Of a DNA stretch of 57,011 nt, positions 32,357 through 40,315 are shown in pieces. Below the pieces are notes generated by a model. It saw only the letters and a program-made list of their open reading frames with translations. It did not search any database and was not told where the DNA came from. Numbering within the stretch: the first letter of the stretch is position 1; every line of letters starts with the position of its first letter. Origin of the DNA: UBA5500 sp023622465 (GTDB lineage Bacteria; Bacillota; UBA994; UBA5500). The position numbers and the translations under genes are program-made. The stretch covers positions 1-57,011 of the forward strand of contig JAMNZE010000146.1 in NCBI GenBank assembly GCA_023622465.1, in the 5' to 3' direction.

Positions 32357-34441
32357 ATGCATAGCTTTTCTATGCAACTGGCAGGCCGTGAGCTAACTTT
32401 AGAAGTAGGTCGGCTGGCGAAGCAAGCTCATGGTTCCGTATTGGTCAAGTATGGCGATACATACGTTCTGGTTACTGCCACTGTTTCCAAACAGCCCCGG
32501 GAAGGAGTTGACTTTTTCCCTTTACTGGTTGACTATGAAGAACGACTATATTCAGTAGGTAAGATTCCCGGCGGCTTTATTAAGCGAGAAACGCGGCCAG
32601 GCGAAAAGGCCATTCTAGCTGCACGCCTGATAGACCGACCGCTACGGCCCCTATTTCCCCAAGGCTTTCGTAATGATGTACAAGTCGTTTGTACCGTTCT
32701 GTCGGTTGATCAAGACAACAGTCCAGAAATTGCTGCCATGATAGGAGCGTCCGCCGCTCTTACGATTTCAAAGATTCCTTTTGCTGGCCCAATTGCTGGA
32801 GTTGCCATCGGCCGGGTTGATGGACAATTGATCATTAATCCTACGCAGGCTCAGACCGATGCAAGCGATTTGTACCTAGTGGTTGCTGGCACTAAAGATG
32901 CCATCATGATGGTTGAAGGTTCAGCCAACGAAATTCCAGAAGAAGAGATGATAAAAGCTCTCCTGTTTGGACACGAAACCATCAAAGGACTGGTGGCCTT
33001 ACAAGAAGAAATGCAAGCCGCCGTCGGTGAAGAAAAGATGGATTTCGAAGCCCACGTGCCCGAACCCGAGCTGCAGCAGGCAGTTGAAGCTTTTGCTAAG
33101 GACAAGCTGGAGCAGGCGGTGCGCAATGCGGATAAGCAGGAACGGGAAGCAAACATGGCTTTAGCCCAGGCCGAGATTTTGGAACACTTTCAAGACATCT
33201 TCCCAGAGAGAGAAAAAGAAGTTAACGAAGTGATTCAGGCGACCCTGAAACAGATTGTCAGGGACATGATTGTTAATCATAACGAAAGGCCCGATGGCCG
33301 AAGGGCCGATGAAATCCGCCCTGTTAGCTGTGAAGTTGGAGTCTTACCGCGCGTCCACGGGTCGGGTCTGTTTACCCGCGGTCAAACGCAGGTACTCAGT
33401 GCGGTCACCTTAGGAGCCATGAGTGAGGTACAAATCCTAGATGACCTAACTGATGACGAGAACAAGCGTTATATGCATCACTATAACTTCCCGCCCTACT
33501 GCGTAGGCGAGACCAGACCCATCCGGGGACCAAGTCGGCGAGATATAGGCCACGGCGCTTTGGCTGAAAGAGCCCTGTTACCCATGATTCCCAGCGAGGA
33601 CGAGTTCCCCTATGCGATTAGGGTGGTGTCTGAGGTCTTAGAATCGAATGGTTCTTCTTCCCAGGCCAGTGTTTGTGGTAGCACCTTGGCTTTGATGGAT
33701 GCGGGAGTTCCTATCAAACGGCCCGTTGCCGGTATCGCCATGGGACTGGTCAGCGAAGGCGATAACATAGTCATCCTATCCGATATTCAGGGTATTGAGG
33801 ATGCCTTGGGGGATATGGACTTCAAGGTGGCAGGCACCGAACGGGGTATCACTGCTATACAGATGGACATAAAAATCTCCGGTGTGAATACGGGGATTCT
33901 ACAAAGAGCTATGGAGCAGGCGCGACAGGGACGACTCTTCATTTTGCAGAAAATGTTGGCAGTCTTGCCCGAACCCCGAGCCGAGCTTTCGCCCTATGCT
34001 CCGCGCATGCTAACCCTTACTGTTCCGGTTGACAAAATTAAGGACGTTATCGGACCTGGCGGCAAAGTAATTAACAAGATTATCGCTGAGACAGGAGTAA
34101 AAATCGATATCGAGGATGATGGTCGCATCTTTATAGCTGCCGTCGATACGGAGGCCGGTGAAAGAGCTAAGCAGATGATTGAGGAACTCACCGCCGATGT
34201 GGAAGTCGGGCGCATCTATCAAGGGCGGGTGACCCGGGTGGAAAAATACGGCGCCTTTGTGGAAGTATTGCCCGGCAAGGAAGGGCTGGTGCACATTTCC
34301 CAACTGGATGATAATCATGTGGCTCGTACAGAAGACATTTGCCAGTTGGGCGATATCATTCCGGTCAAAGTCACTGAAATTGATCGCCTCGGACGCATCA
34401 ATCTCTCCCGTAAAGAAGCGCTGCGAGAACAGCAGAAATAA
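32357..34441 (+). CDS. pnp: Polyribonucleotide nucleotidyltransferase (PNPase)
   Basis: PNPase degrades RNA from the 3' end by phosphorolysis. The 694-residue product has two RNase PH cores (LVTATVSKQPREGVDFFPL, RLIDRPLRPLFPQGFRNDVQ in the first; GQTQVLSAVTLG, SNGSSSQASVCGSTLALMDAG in the second), then KH (IKDVIGPGGKVINKI) and S1 (GRIYQGRVTRVEKYGAFVEV) domains. Length is normal. With rny, nrnA and rimP/rbfA it makes this window rich in RNA-processing genes. The ATG is preceded by AGGATGG. Confidence 0.98.
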   Translation: MHSFSMQLAGRELTLEVGRLAKQAHGSVLVKYGDTYVLVTATVSKQPREGVDFFPLLVDYEERLYSVGKIPGGFIKRETRPGEKAILAARLIDRPLRPLFPQGFRNDVQVVCTVLSVDQDNSPEIAAMIGASAALTISKIPFAGPIAGVAIGRVDGQLIINPTQAQTDASDLYLVVAGTKDAIMMVEGSANEIPEEEMIKALLFGHETIKGLVALQEEMQAAVGEEKMDFEAHVPEPELQQAVEAFAKDKLEQAVRNADKQEREANMALAQAEILEHFQDIFPEREKEVNEVIQATLKQIVRDMIVNHNERPDGRRADEIRPVSCEVGVLPRVHGSGLFTRGQTQVLSAVTLGAMSEVQILDDLTDDENKRYMHHYNFPPYCVGETRPIRGPSRRDIGHGALAERALLPMIPSEDEFPYAIRVVSEVLESNGSSSQASVCGSTLALMDAGVPIKRPVAGIAMGLVSEGDNIVILSDIQGIEDALGDMDFKVAGTERGITAIQMDIKISGVNTGILQRAMEQARQGRLFILQKMLAVLPEPRAELSPYAPRMLTLTVPVDKIKDVIGPGGKVINKIIAETGVKIDIEDDGRIFIAAVDTEAGERAKQMIEELTADVEVGRIYQGRVTRVEKYGAFVEVLPGKEGLVHISQLDDNHVARTEDICQLGDIIPVKVTEIDRLGRINLSRKEALREQQK

Positions 34442-34445
34442 GCGA

Positions 34446-34474
34446 GAGTGCGTTGGTTACCAACGCCTCTTTTT
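34446..34474 (+). terminator. Intrinsic terminator after pnp
   Basis: GAG-T-GCGTTGG pairs with CCAACGC-CTC around TTA, and a T5 run follows. Confidence 0.85.
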
Positions 34475-34534
34475 ATGCATATAACAAATAGCTATCCCAT
34501 AACTTCCTAGCAGGAAGAGAAAGGGGGTAGTCGC

Positions 34535-35545
34535 ATGCGTAAGATATATCTGTTATCAATACTGCTTATCATCGGTGCTTTACTAGGCGGCCTATCTTTA
34601 TGGCGATGCAACAGCCATTGGGAGCCCCGGGTGGCCGCCGACGTGGTATTAGTGACCTCACCCGATAGTTGTCTGGATATAGCCGGATGGACAGTCGGTG
34701 AGTTAAGGGAGCATTTGGAGCAGGTGGCGGATCGGTTGGCGATGCCCGCCGTGGAGCCTGTAATAGACCCGGTTACTAAAGGAGTGATTCCCGGCCTGTG
34801 TGGTCGCACTCTTGATATAGAGCGCACCCTGGAGGAAGCACTGGTGGCCTTGCCGGGAGCAGCGGTACAGGCTGCTTTTGCGCCAATCTACCCGACTTCT
34901 TTGTGGGAATATAGCAAGTATCCTATTTTCCAAGGGAATCCGGCTAAAAGGGAAATGGCTTTGGTGATCAATGTGGCTTGGGGGAATGAACATCTACCTA
35001 GTATGTTAGCCACACTGGAAAAGGAGCAGGTGCCGGCCACCTTCTTTTTAGTGGGGCGTTGGGCAGCCAAATATCCCGATTTGGTGAGGGCCATAGCAGC
35101 TGGGGGACATGAGTTTGGTAACCACGCCTACTCGGACCCCCATTTGCCTCAACTAGATAGGGAAGCTATTGCCCAGGAAATTGAACGGACCTCTGCGGTG
35201 ATTACCGAAATTACTGGGCAAAAAGTATTGTTTTTTAGTCCGCCCTACAATGACTATGATCAGAAGGTTCTAGAAGTAACCAGCGAACTGGGTTATTTGA
35301 CCGTGTTGTGCAGTCTAGATACGGCCGATTGGATGCGCCCCGGTGTGGATCGCATTGTGCGCCGGATCGTTCCTCGCGCCCATAATGGGGGTATTGTTTT
35401 GATGCATCCTACCGAACAAACGCCGCAGGCTTTGATTGAAATTATTAAAGGCTTGAAAGAGCAGGGCTATAAGCTCGTAACCATCAGTCAGTTGTTGGCC
35501 CCGAATCCAGAGAAAGCGGAAATACCTAGACCAGCTCTAGAATAA
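34535..35545 (+). CDS. YlxY-like polysaccharide deacetylase-family protein with altered active site
   Basis: A NodB-fold protein of 336 residues in the position of Bacillus subtilis ylxY. It has an N-terminal signal/anchor (about residues 4-25), an intermediate region and a NodB domain (about 140-320: VPATFFLVGRWAAKYPDL, GGHEFGNHAYSDPH, FSPPYND). The catalytic TFDD/FDISWG position reads INVAWGNE, with N146 where the base aspartate is expected. The metal motif HxxxH reads H197-A-Y-S-D201. Deacetylase activity is therefore doubtful. A role in the spore or cell envelope is inferred from neighbours. Confidence 0.83.
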   Translation: MRKIYLLSILLIIGALLGGLSLWRCNSHWEPRVAADVVLVTSPDSCLDIAGWTVGELREHLEQVADRLAMPAVEPVIDPVTKGVIPGLCGRTLDIERTLEEALVALPGAAVQAAFAPIYPTSLWEYSKYPIFQGNPAKREMALVINVAWGNEHLPSMLATLEKEQVPATFFLVGRWAAKYPDLVRAIAAGGHEFGNHAYSDPHLPQLDREAIAQEIERTSAVITEITGQKVLFFSPPYNDYDQKVLEVTSELGYLTVLCSLDTADWMRPGVDRIVRRIVPRAHNGGIVLMHPTEQTPQALIEIIKGLKEQGYKLVTISQLLAPNPEKAEIPRPALE

Positions 35546-35570
35546 CCACCAACAAATGTGATAAACTGAC

Positions 35571-35595
35571 ACCACTATGGTACATGCTTAGTGGT
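35571..35595 (+). repeat. Inverted repeat just before the M16 peptidase ribosome binding site
   Basis: ACCACTA (35571-35577) and TAGTGGT (35589-35595) form a perfect 7-bp inverted repeat two bases before CAGGAGG. It could be an operator or an mRNA hairpin next to the ribosome binding site. Confidence 0.45.
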
Positions 35596-35611
35596 GACAG
35601 GAGGCAATGGG

Positions 35612-36868
35612 ATGCAGATTTCAGAGATCATACCAGGCATTATATTAGCAAGCAAACAGCTAGCTCACGTGCGTTCAGTTTCTTTAGGCTTCTGGATACG
35701 TTCGGGAGTGGCTTATGAGAAGGCCGAATTGTTAGGGGCCTCCCATTTCCTTGAGCATATGCTTTTTAAAGGCACCGACAGACGTTCTGCTAGAGATATT
35801 TCCGAAAGTTTTGATAACATTGGTGGTGAAATAAACGCCTACACGGCTAAGGAATACACCTGCTTTTACTGCAAAGTGGTAGACCAACATTTGGAAACGG
35901 CAGTAGATGTTCTCAGTGATATGATCTGCCATCCAAGATTGGATGGGGCGGATGTGGATAAAGAACGCAATGTGGTCTTAGAAGAGATTAGAATGTATGA
36001 GGATTCCCCCGACGAGTATGTACATGATCTGTTAGCTGTCGCCGTCTTACCTGATCATCCGTTGGGGCGTCCCATCTTAGGTACCCGTAATTCATTAGCA
36101 TCTATCGATGCGGGGGCCCTGCGTAGCTTCTATCAGCAGCATTATCGGGCGGGTAACATAATTATTGCGGCTGCCGGCAGTTTAGAGCATGAGCGCCTGG
36201 CAACCTGGTTGGCGGACCGCCTCTACTTGCCCGCCGCCGGTCCCCAATTGGCCCCGGTCGAAAATTCTTGTTTTTCTGCTCCCCGCTGTTTGCTAGTGGA
36301 GAAGCCTACCGAACAATTACATTTAACCTTGGGCTTTTCCGGGTTAGCCTTGGGGGACGAACAGGTTTATGCTTGGAACTTGCTTAATAACATAATGGGC
36401 TCGGGAATGAGCTCTCGTCTTTTTCAACGGCTACGGGAGGAGCATGCTCTAGTCTATAACGCCTACACATATACGGCCAGCTTTCAGCAAACCGGCTATA
36501 CGGCCTTCTATCTCGGTTTGGCACCTCACAATTTGCCATTGGCCCTTGATTTAATCGCCCAGGAATTGGTGGATGTTTGTCGGCAAGGGGTTACGGAGGA
36601 TGAACTGCGAAGGGCTAAAGAGCAGGTAAAGGGAGCCCTTATTATGGGCATGGAAAGTACTGCTAACCACATGGGGCGATTGGGGCGCGGTTTGTTGCTC
36701 TTGAGCCGAGTGCAAGAGGTTGAAGATGTAATCAGAAAAGTAGAGGCCGTTACCATTGCCGACATTGCTAATTTAGCCAATGTGATTTACAAGCGGGATA
36801 AGATGGCCACGGCAGCCGTTGGCCAGGTGGAGACAGTGCCACAGGTTTTAGAGAACTTTACTTGGTAA
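35612..36868 (+). CDS. M16 family zinc peptidase (YmxG/MlpA-like)
   Basis: A 418-residue M16 (insulinase/processing-peptidase) family protein. The inverted zinc motif HxxEH is intact at H45-F-L-E48-H49, with the distal glutamate in ERNVVLEEIRMYEDSPDEY. A second, inactive-type M16 domain makes up the C-terminal half. It occupies the position of Bacillus subtilis mlpA (ymxG) between ylxY and ymxH. The ATG at 35612 has CAGGAGG 7 bp upstream; GTG codons further up lie in an inverted repeat. The natural substrate is unknown. Confidence 0.92.
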   Translation: MQISEIIPGIILASKQLAHVRSVSLGFWIRSGVAYEKAELLGASHFLEHMLFKGTDRRSARDISESFDNIGGEINAYTAKEYTCFYCKVVDQHLETAVDVLSDMICHPRLDGADVDKERNVVLEEIRMYEDSPDEYVHDLLAVAVLPDHPLGRPILGTRNSLASIDAGALRSFYQQHYRAGNIIIAAAGSLEHERLATWLADRLYLPAAGPQLAPVENSCFSAPRCLLVEKPTEQLHLTLGFSGLALGDEQVYAWNLLNNIMGSGMSSRLFQRLREEHALVYNAYTYTASFQQTGYTAFYLGLAPHNLPLALDLIAQELVDVCRQGVTEDELRRAKEQVKGALIMGMESTANHMGRLGRGLLLLSRVQEVEDVIRKVEAVTIADIANLANVIYKRDKMATAAVGQVETVPQVLENFTW

Positions 36869-36875
36869 ATTCGGG

Positions 36876-36904
36876 TTGCTAAACGGGACGGCCTGTGCTA
36901 TCTT
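36876..36904 (+). promoter_or_regulatory. Probable promoter of the Spo0E-like gene
   Basis: TTGCTA (36876-36881) and TATCTT (36899-36904) are 17 bp apart, with TGC just before the -10 box (extended -10). Confidence 0.5.
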
Positions 36905-36927
36905 GAAAACATCTATTAGCCAAGGGG

Positions 36928-37125
36928 GTGCCCCAACTGACTCGTCCATCCGAGAATGAGTTACTGCAACAAATAGAAGCATTGCGGCGGGAACTTGATG
37001 AGATTTTGCAACAAAGCCCGGAACTCTTGGGCTCCCAACAGGTATACGCGTTGAGTTCCCGTTTAGATATATTGATTGCCACCTATATGCGATCAAAAGC
37101 CCAGCCAAATTCCCCAAAGAAATAG
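36928..37125 (+). CDS. Spo0E-like sporulation regulatory protein
   Basis: Spo0E-type phosphatases dephosphorylate Spo0A-P and delay sporulation. The 65-residue product is two helices with the signature SxxxD in LSSRLDILIATYMR, which closely fits the family's second helix. A GTG at 36928 gives 65 residues, but the only Shine-Dalgarno-like run, AAGGGGG, touches that codon. An in-frame CTG at 36937 is better spaced and would be an unusual start. The gene has its own promoter and terminator, so it is a monocistronic unit set between envelope and spore genes. Confidence 0.78.
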   Translation: MPQLTRPSENELLQQIEALRRELDEILQQSPELLGSQQVYALSSRLDILIATYMRSKAQPNSPKK

Positions 37126-37129
37126 ACCT

Positions 37130-37155
37130 AACCGTACGTTCTGTACGGTTTTTTT
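37130..37155 (+). terminator. Intrinsic terminator after the Spo0E-like gene
   Basis: AACCGTAC pairs perfectly with GTACGGTT around GTTCT and runs into T7. Confidence 0.9.
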
Positions 37156-37218
37156 GTCTAGAATGGTTGTGGGACGCATCTAATCTATTAGAAATTGATT
37201 AGGTAGGAGGGGCTTTAC

Positions 37219-37458
37219 GTGTATTATAGCGAGTTGATGGCCAAAGAACTGGTGAATTATCGTGACGGTAAGAAGCTGGGATGGGCGGGAAACTATGATT
37301 TAGCTTTTGATGCGGAGTCGGGCCAGTTGCTTTCTTTGATTATAGAAAGGCGATCCTGGTTAGGAATTCGGCCGGGGGAGGAAACGGTGATTCCCTGGTC
37401 GGCTGTGAAACGGATTGGTGAAGATGTAGTCATCCTTGATATACCGGGTGGTGTTTAA
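37219..37458 (+). CDS. ymxH: YlmC/YmxH family PRC-barrel protein
   Basis: A 79-residue single PRC-barrel protein of the YlmC/YmxH sporulation-associated family. Recognisable stretches are YSELMAKELVNYRDGKKLG at the start, LSLIIERRSWLGIRPGEE and IPWSAVKRIGEDVVILDI. The GTG start is supported by TAGGAGGGG. The same family member stands between mlpA and spoVFA in Bacillus subtilis. The molecular role is not established. A strong terminator follows, so it is not co-transcribed with dpaA. Confidence 0.87.
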   Translation: MYYSELMAKELVNYRDGKKLGWAGNYDLAFDAESGQLLSLIIERRSWLGIRPGEETVIPWSAVKRIGEDVVILDIPGGV

Positions 37459-37470
37459 TAGAAAACGGGA

Positions 37471-37508
37471 GAAGGGGCTGTCGCAAGAGCTTTGCGATGG
37501 CCCCTTTT
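37471..37508 (+). terminator. Long-stem terminator after ymxH
   Basis: GAAGGGGCTGTCGCAA pairs along its length with TTGCGATGGCCCCTTTTC (with G-T pairs) around a short loop, ending in T4. Confidence 0.82.
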
Positions 37509-37536
37509 CACACCTCCAGATACTCACTCATATATT
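37507..37536 (+). promoter_or_regulatory. Candidate sigma-K-type promoter of dpaA-dpaB
   Basis: TTCACA (37507-37512) and CATATATT (37529-37536) are 16 bp apart. This matches the sigma-K pattern as I know it from Bacillus (GKMACA, about 15-16 bp, CATANNNT) at all but the first base of the -35. The dipicolinate synthase operon is sigma-K controlled in Bacillus subtilis. The predicted start would lie shortly before the dpaA ribosome binding site. Confidence 0.5.
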
Positions 37537-37564
37537 GTAGGGAACACGAGGGGGGAGGGATGAA

Positions 37565-38461
37565 ATGGGATCTGCTTTAGCTGGTAAGCGCATTGCTGTT
37601 CTTGGGGGCGATGCTCGTAGCTTTTTTTACATCCCAGCCCTTATAGAAGAGGGTGCTGCCGTTAAAGCTGCCGGTTTTGATAAGGCGGTAGATTTGGTGC
37701 CCTGTGAGTTGGTCGATCTGGCCGAGGTCCTAATGTGGGCCAATGTGGTAATTCTACCTATGTCGGGCGTAGCAAGCGATGGCAGTATAGTGGCACCTTA
37801 CAGTGATAATGGATTGGTGCTTACATCTGAAATGTGTGCTTTAACTCCAGCTGGCCTATTGGTCCTTACAGGAGTAGCTAATGCCCACCTTAAGGAGTTA
37901 GCTGCTATTTACGGTTGGCATCTGGTGGAGATAGTTGGCAATAATGAACTGGCCATTCTAAACTCTATTCCCTCAGCAGAAGGTGCCATTCAAATGGCTA
38001 TGGAAGCCTCCGATATAACTATTCATGGCAGCACGAGTTTGGTTCTAGGATTTGGACGTTGCGGTACTACAATTGCTAAAGATCTCAGTGGACTAGGGGC
38101 GACGGTGATAATAGCTGCACGGGCTGCTGAAGATTTGGCACGAGCAAAAGTCTGTGGCTATCAGGCTGTGGATTTCTCTACTTTACCGGAGATTATCGGT
38201 ACCGTCGACTTTATTTTTAATACGGCCCCGGCGCTTGTGTTGCCGCGAGCATTGTTAATACTGACTAAACCGGAAGTCGTGATAATTGATATTGCATCGG
38301 GCCTAGGTGGGGTTGACTATGCGGCGGCCCGTAGGTTAGGTCGCAAAGCTCTTTTGGCTCCCAGCTTACCGGGAAAAGTGGCACCGCGCACCGCGGGACG
38401 AATTCTAGGTGAATTGTTGCCTAGGATTATCCAGCAGCATTCTAAAGGGAGGGATTACTAG
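37565..38461 (+). CDS. dpaA: Dipicolinate synthase subunit A
   Basis: DpaA and DpaB together oxidise dihydrodipicolinate to dipicolinic acid, the calcium chelator stored in the spore core, in the mother cell during late sporulation. The 298-residue product begins with a dinucleotide-type strand (KRIAVLGGDARSFFYIP) and has a second Rossmann motif, LVLGFGRCGTTIAKDLSGLG, as in the dehydrogenase-like family. The ATG is preceded by GGGGGAGGG. dpaB starts 2 bp after the stop. Confidence 0.94.
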   Translation: MGSALAGKRIAVLGGDARSFFYIPALIEEGAAVKAAGFDKAVDLVPCELVDLAEVLMWANVVILPMSGVASDGSIVAPYSDNGLVLTSEMCALTPAGLLVLTGVANAHLKELAAIYGWHLVEIVGNNELAILNSIPSAEGAIQMAMEASDITIHGSTSLVLGFGRCGTTIAKDLSGLGATVIIAARAAEDLARAKVCGYQAVDFSTLPEIIGTVDFIFNTAPALVLPRALLILTKPEVVIIDIASGLGGVDYAAARRLGRKALLAPSLPGKVAPRTAGRILGELLPRIIQQHSKGRDY

Positions 38462-38463
38462 GC

Positions 38464-39051
38464 ATGACGTTAGCAGGCAAACGCATCGGCTTTGCGTTGA
38501 CCGGCTCCTTTTGTACCTTCGAAGATATAATGGGGCCATTACAAGATCTGGTTGCCATTGGTGCCCAAGTGTATCCGATTATGTCAGAGATAGCCTTTCA
38601 GTTGGACAGTCGATTTGGTAATGCCGACTGCTGGCGTGAACAAATCCGAGCTATAACTGGTCATGAAATTATCCATAGCATCGATCAGGCTGAGCCTATC
38701 GGACCTAAACGGCTGTTCGATCTATTGATCATCGCCCCGTGTACCGGTAACACCCTAGCCAAGTTAGCCAACGCCATCACCGATACGGCGGTGACTATGG
38801 CCGCTAAAGCCCATTTGCGTAATGGACGACCGATACTACTTTCCATTTCTACCAACGATGGGCTAGGGCTCAACGCCAAGAATTTAGGGGTGCTCTTAGC
38901 TGCCCGCAATTTCTATTTTGTTCCCTTCGGTCAGGATGATCCCCAGCAGAAGCCAACCTCTATAGTTGCCGATCCCACCCGGTTGGTAGCCGCCGCCGAA
39001 CATGCTTTAGCAGGTAAACAACTGCAACCCTTATTGATCCAGCGCACTTGA
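38464..39051 (+). CDS. dpaB: Dipicolinate synthase subunit B
   Basis: DpaB is the flavoprotein-like partner of DpaA. The 195-residue product has the flavoprotein/PPC-decarboxylase fold: KRIGFALTGSFCTFEDI at the phosphate-binding start, LLIIAPCTGNTLAKLANAITDTAVTMAAKAHLR and a C-terminal helix. Length matches the Bacillus protein. It starts 2 bp after dpaA. Its substrate is made by DapA, whose gene follows two genes downstream, so the module covers the path from aspartate to dipicolinate apart from asd. Confidence 0.94.
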   Translation: MTLAGKRIGFALTGSFCTFEDIMGPLQDLVAIGAQVYPIMSEIAFQLDSRFGNADCWREQIRAITGHEIIHSIDQAEPIGPKRLFDLLIIAPCTGNTLAKLANAITDTAVTMAAKAHLRNGRPILLSISTNDGLGLNAKNLGVLLAARNFYFVPFGQDDPQQKPTSIVADPTRLVAAAEHALAGKQLQPLLIQRT

Positions 39052-39082
39052 ACCTATGGCCAAGGTGGAGGAGGGAACAGGC

Positions 39083-40288
39083 ATGCCCGTATTGGTGCAG
39101 AAATTCGGCGGTTCATCGGTCAGCACTCATGAGAGTCGTCAAATCGCCATTCACCGCGTTTTGGAGGCGCGAGCACAGGGGTATGACGTGGTCGTTGTCG
39201 TTTCCGCGATGGGGCGCCTAGGCGCCCCTTATGCCACTGACACCTTATTGGATTTGATCAGCAGGTCGGGGCAGTTGGCAAAGCGGGATTTAGATTTAGT
39301 GATGTCTTGCGGCGAGATAATTTCAGCAGGCGTGTTTTTAGCAGAATTGCAGCAACATTGTCCGGCGGCCATGTTAACAGGGCGACAGGCGGGCATTCTT
39401 ACGGATACGTTTCATGGAGATGCCCGTATAACCCATGTGGATCCCAAGCGGGTCAGAGAGCTATTGGCCAGTGGACGGGTAGTAATTGTTACCGGCTTTC
39501 AGGGAGTGAGTGCCGACGGTGAAATAACAACCCTGGGTCGAGGAGGCAGTGATACTAGCGCAGTTGCACTGGGTGTGGCCCTGGGGGCAGAAGCGGTGGT
39601 GATCTATACCGACGTAGACGGAATTATGACTGCCGACCCCAAATTAGTGCCGGAAGCGAAAGTATTGCCAGCCGTCGATTATCAAGAGATGTTACAGATG
39701 GCCTATGAAGGTGCTAAAGTATTACATTCCCGAGCTGTTGAAATGGCAATGCATAATAACTTGCCGTTGATAGTTCGCTCCCTAACGGGGGAACACCCAG
39801 GAACCTTGATTACTACCGCCACCAGTTATGAAGCCAGGCGTTCCTATCCGGCAGTAGGTGTGGCCCATAAAGTCGGTTTGGCCCAGGTAAGTCTGCAACC
39901 CGATGGCAAGGATCCTCGTTTCGACTGCCGTCTCTTTGTCGGTTTAGCCGAGCAAGGAGTGAGTGTGGATCTAATCAATGTTAGTCCCAAGACCAAGATG
40001 TTTGTTGTCGATGCGGCTGAAATTGAGCCAGTAGAGAATGTCTTACAACAGAATGCGGCATCCTATGACATTCGTCCCGGCTGCTGTAAGGTGTCTGTAG
40101 TTGGAATAGGTATGAGAGGAATCCCGGGGATAATGGCTACCCTTTGTCGCGCTTTGCGGGAGGCGGATGTGGAAATCTTACAAACCAGTGACTCCCACAT
40201 GACGATTTCCTGTCTCATCGACGAACAGCAGTTAGGTGCTGCTGTAAGAAGTTTGCATCATCATTTTCGCTTGACTCAATTGGGTTAA
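39083..40288 (+). CDS. dapG: Aspartate kinase (DapG-like)
   Basis: Aspartokinase makes aspartyl phosphate, the first step towards lysine, diaminopimelate and dipicolinate. The 401-residue product has the KFGGSS motif (residues 7-12), the kinase core (GRGGSDTSAVALG, TDVDGIMTADP) and two C-terminal ACT domains. The length and neighbours fit Bacillus DapG. The ATG at 39083, six bases after GGAGGAGGGA, is preferred to the ATG at 39056, which lacks a good site. asd, which sits between dpaB and dapG in Bacillus subtilis, is absent here. Confidence 0.95.
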   Translation: MPVLVQKFGGSSVSTHESRQIAIHRVLEARAQGYDVVVVVSAMGRLGAPYATDTLLDLISRSGQLAKRDLDLVMSCGEIISAGVFLAELQQHCPAAMLTGRQAGILTDTFHGDARITHVDPKRVRELLASGRVVIVTGFQGVSADGEITTLGRGGSDTSAVALGVALGAEAVVIYTDVDGIMTADPKLVPEAKVLPAVDYQEMLQMAYEGAKVLHSRAVEMAMHNNLPLIVRSLTGEHPGTLITTATSYEARRSYPAVGVAHKVGLAQVSLQPDGKDPRFDCRLFVGLAEQGVSVDLINVSPKTKMFVVDAAEIEPVENVLQQNAASYDIRPGCCKVSVVGIGMRGIPGIMATLCRALREADVEILQTSDSHMTISCLIDEQQLGAAVRSLHHHFRLTQLG

Positions 40289-40315
40289 GCAGGCAGAGGG
40301 GAGAGGGGATTGGTT

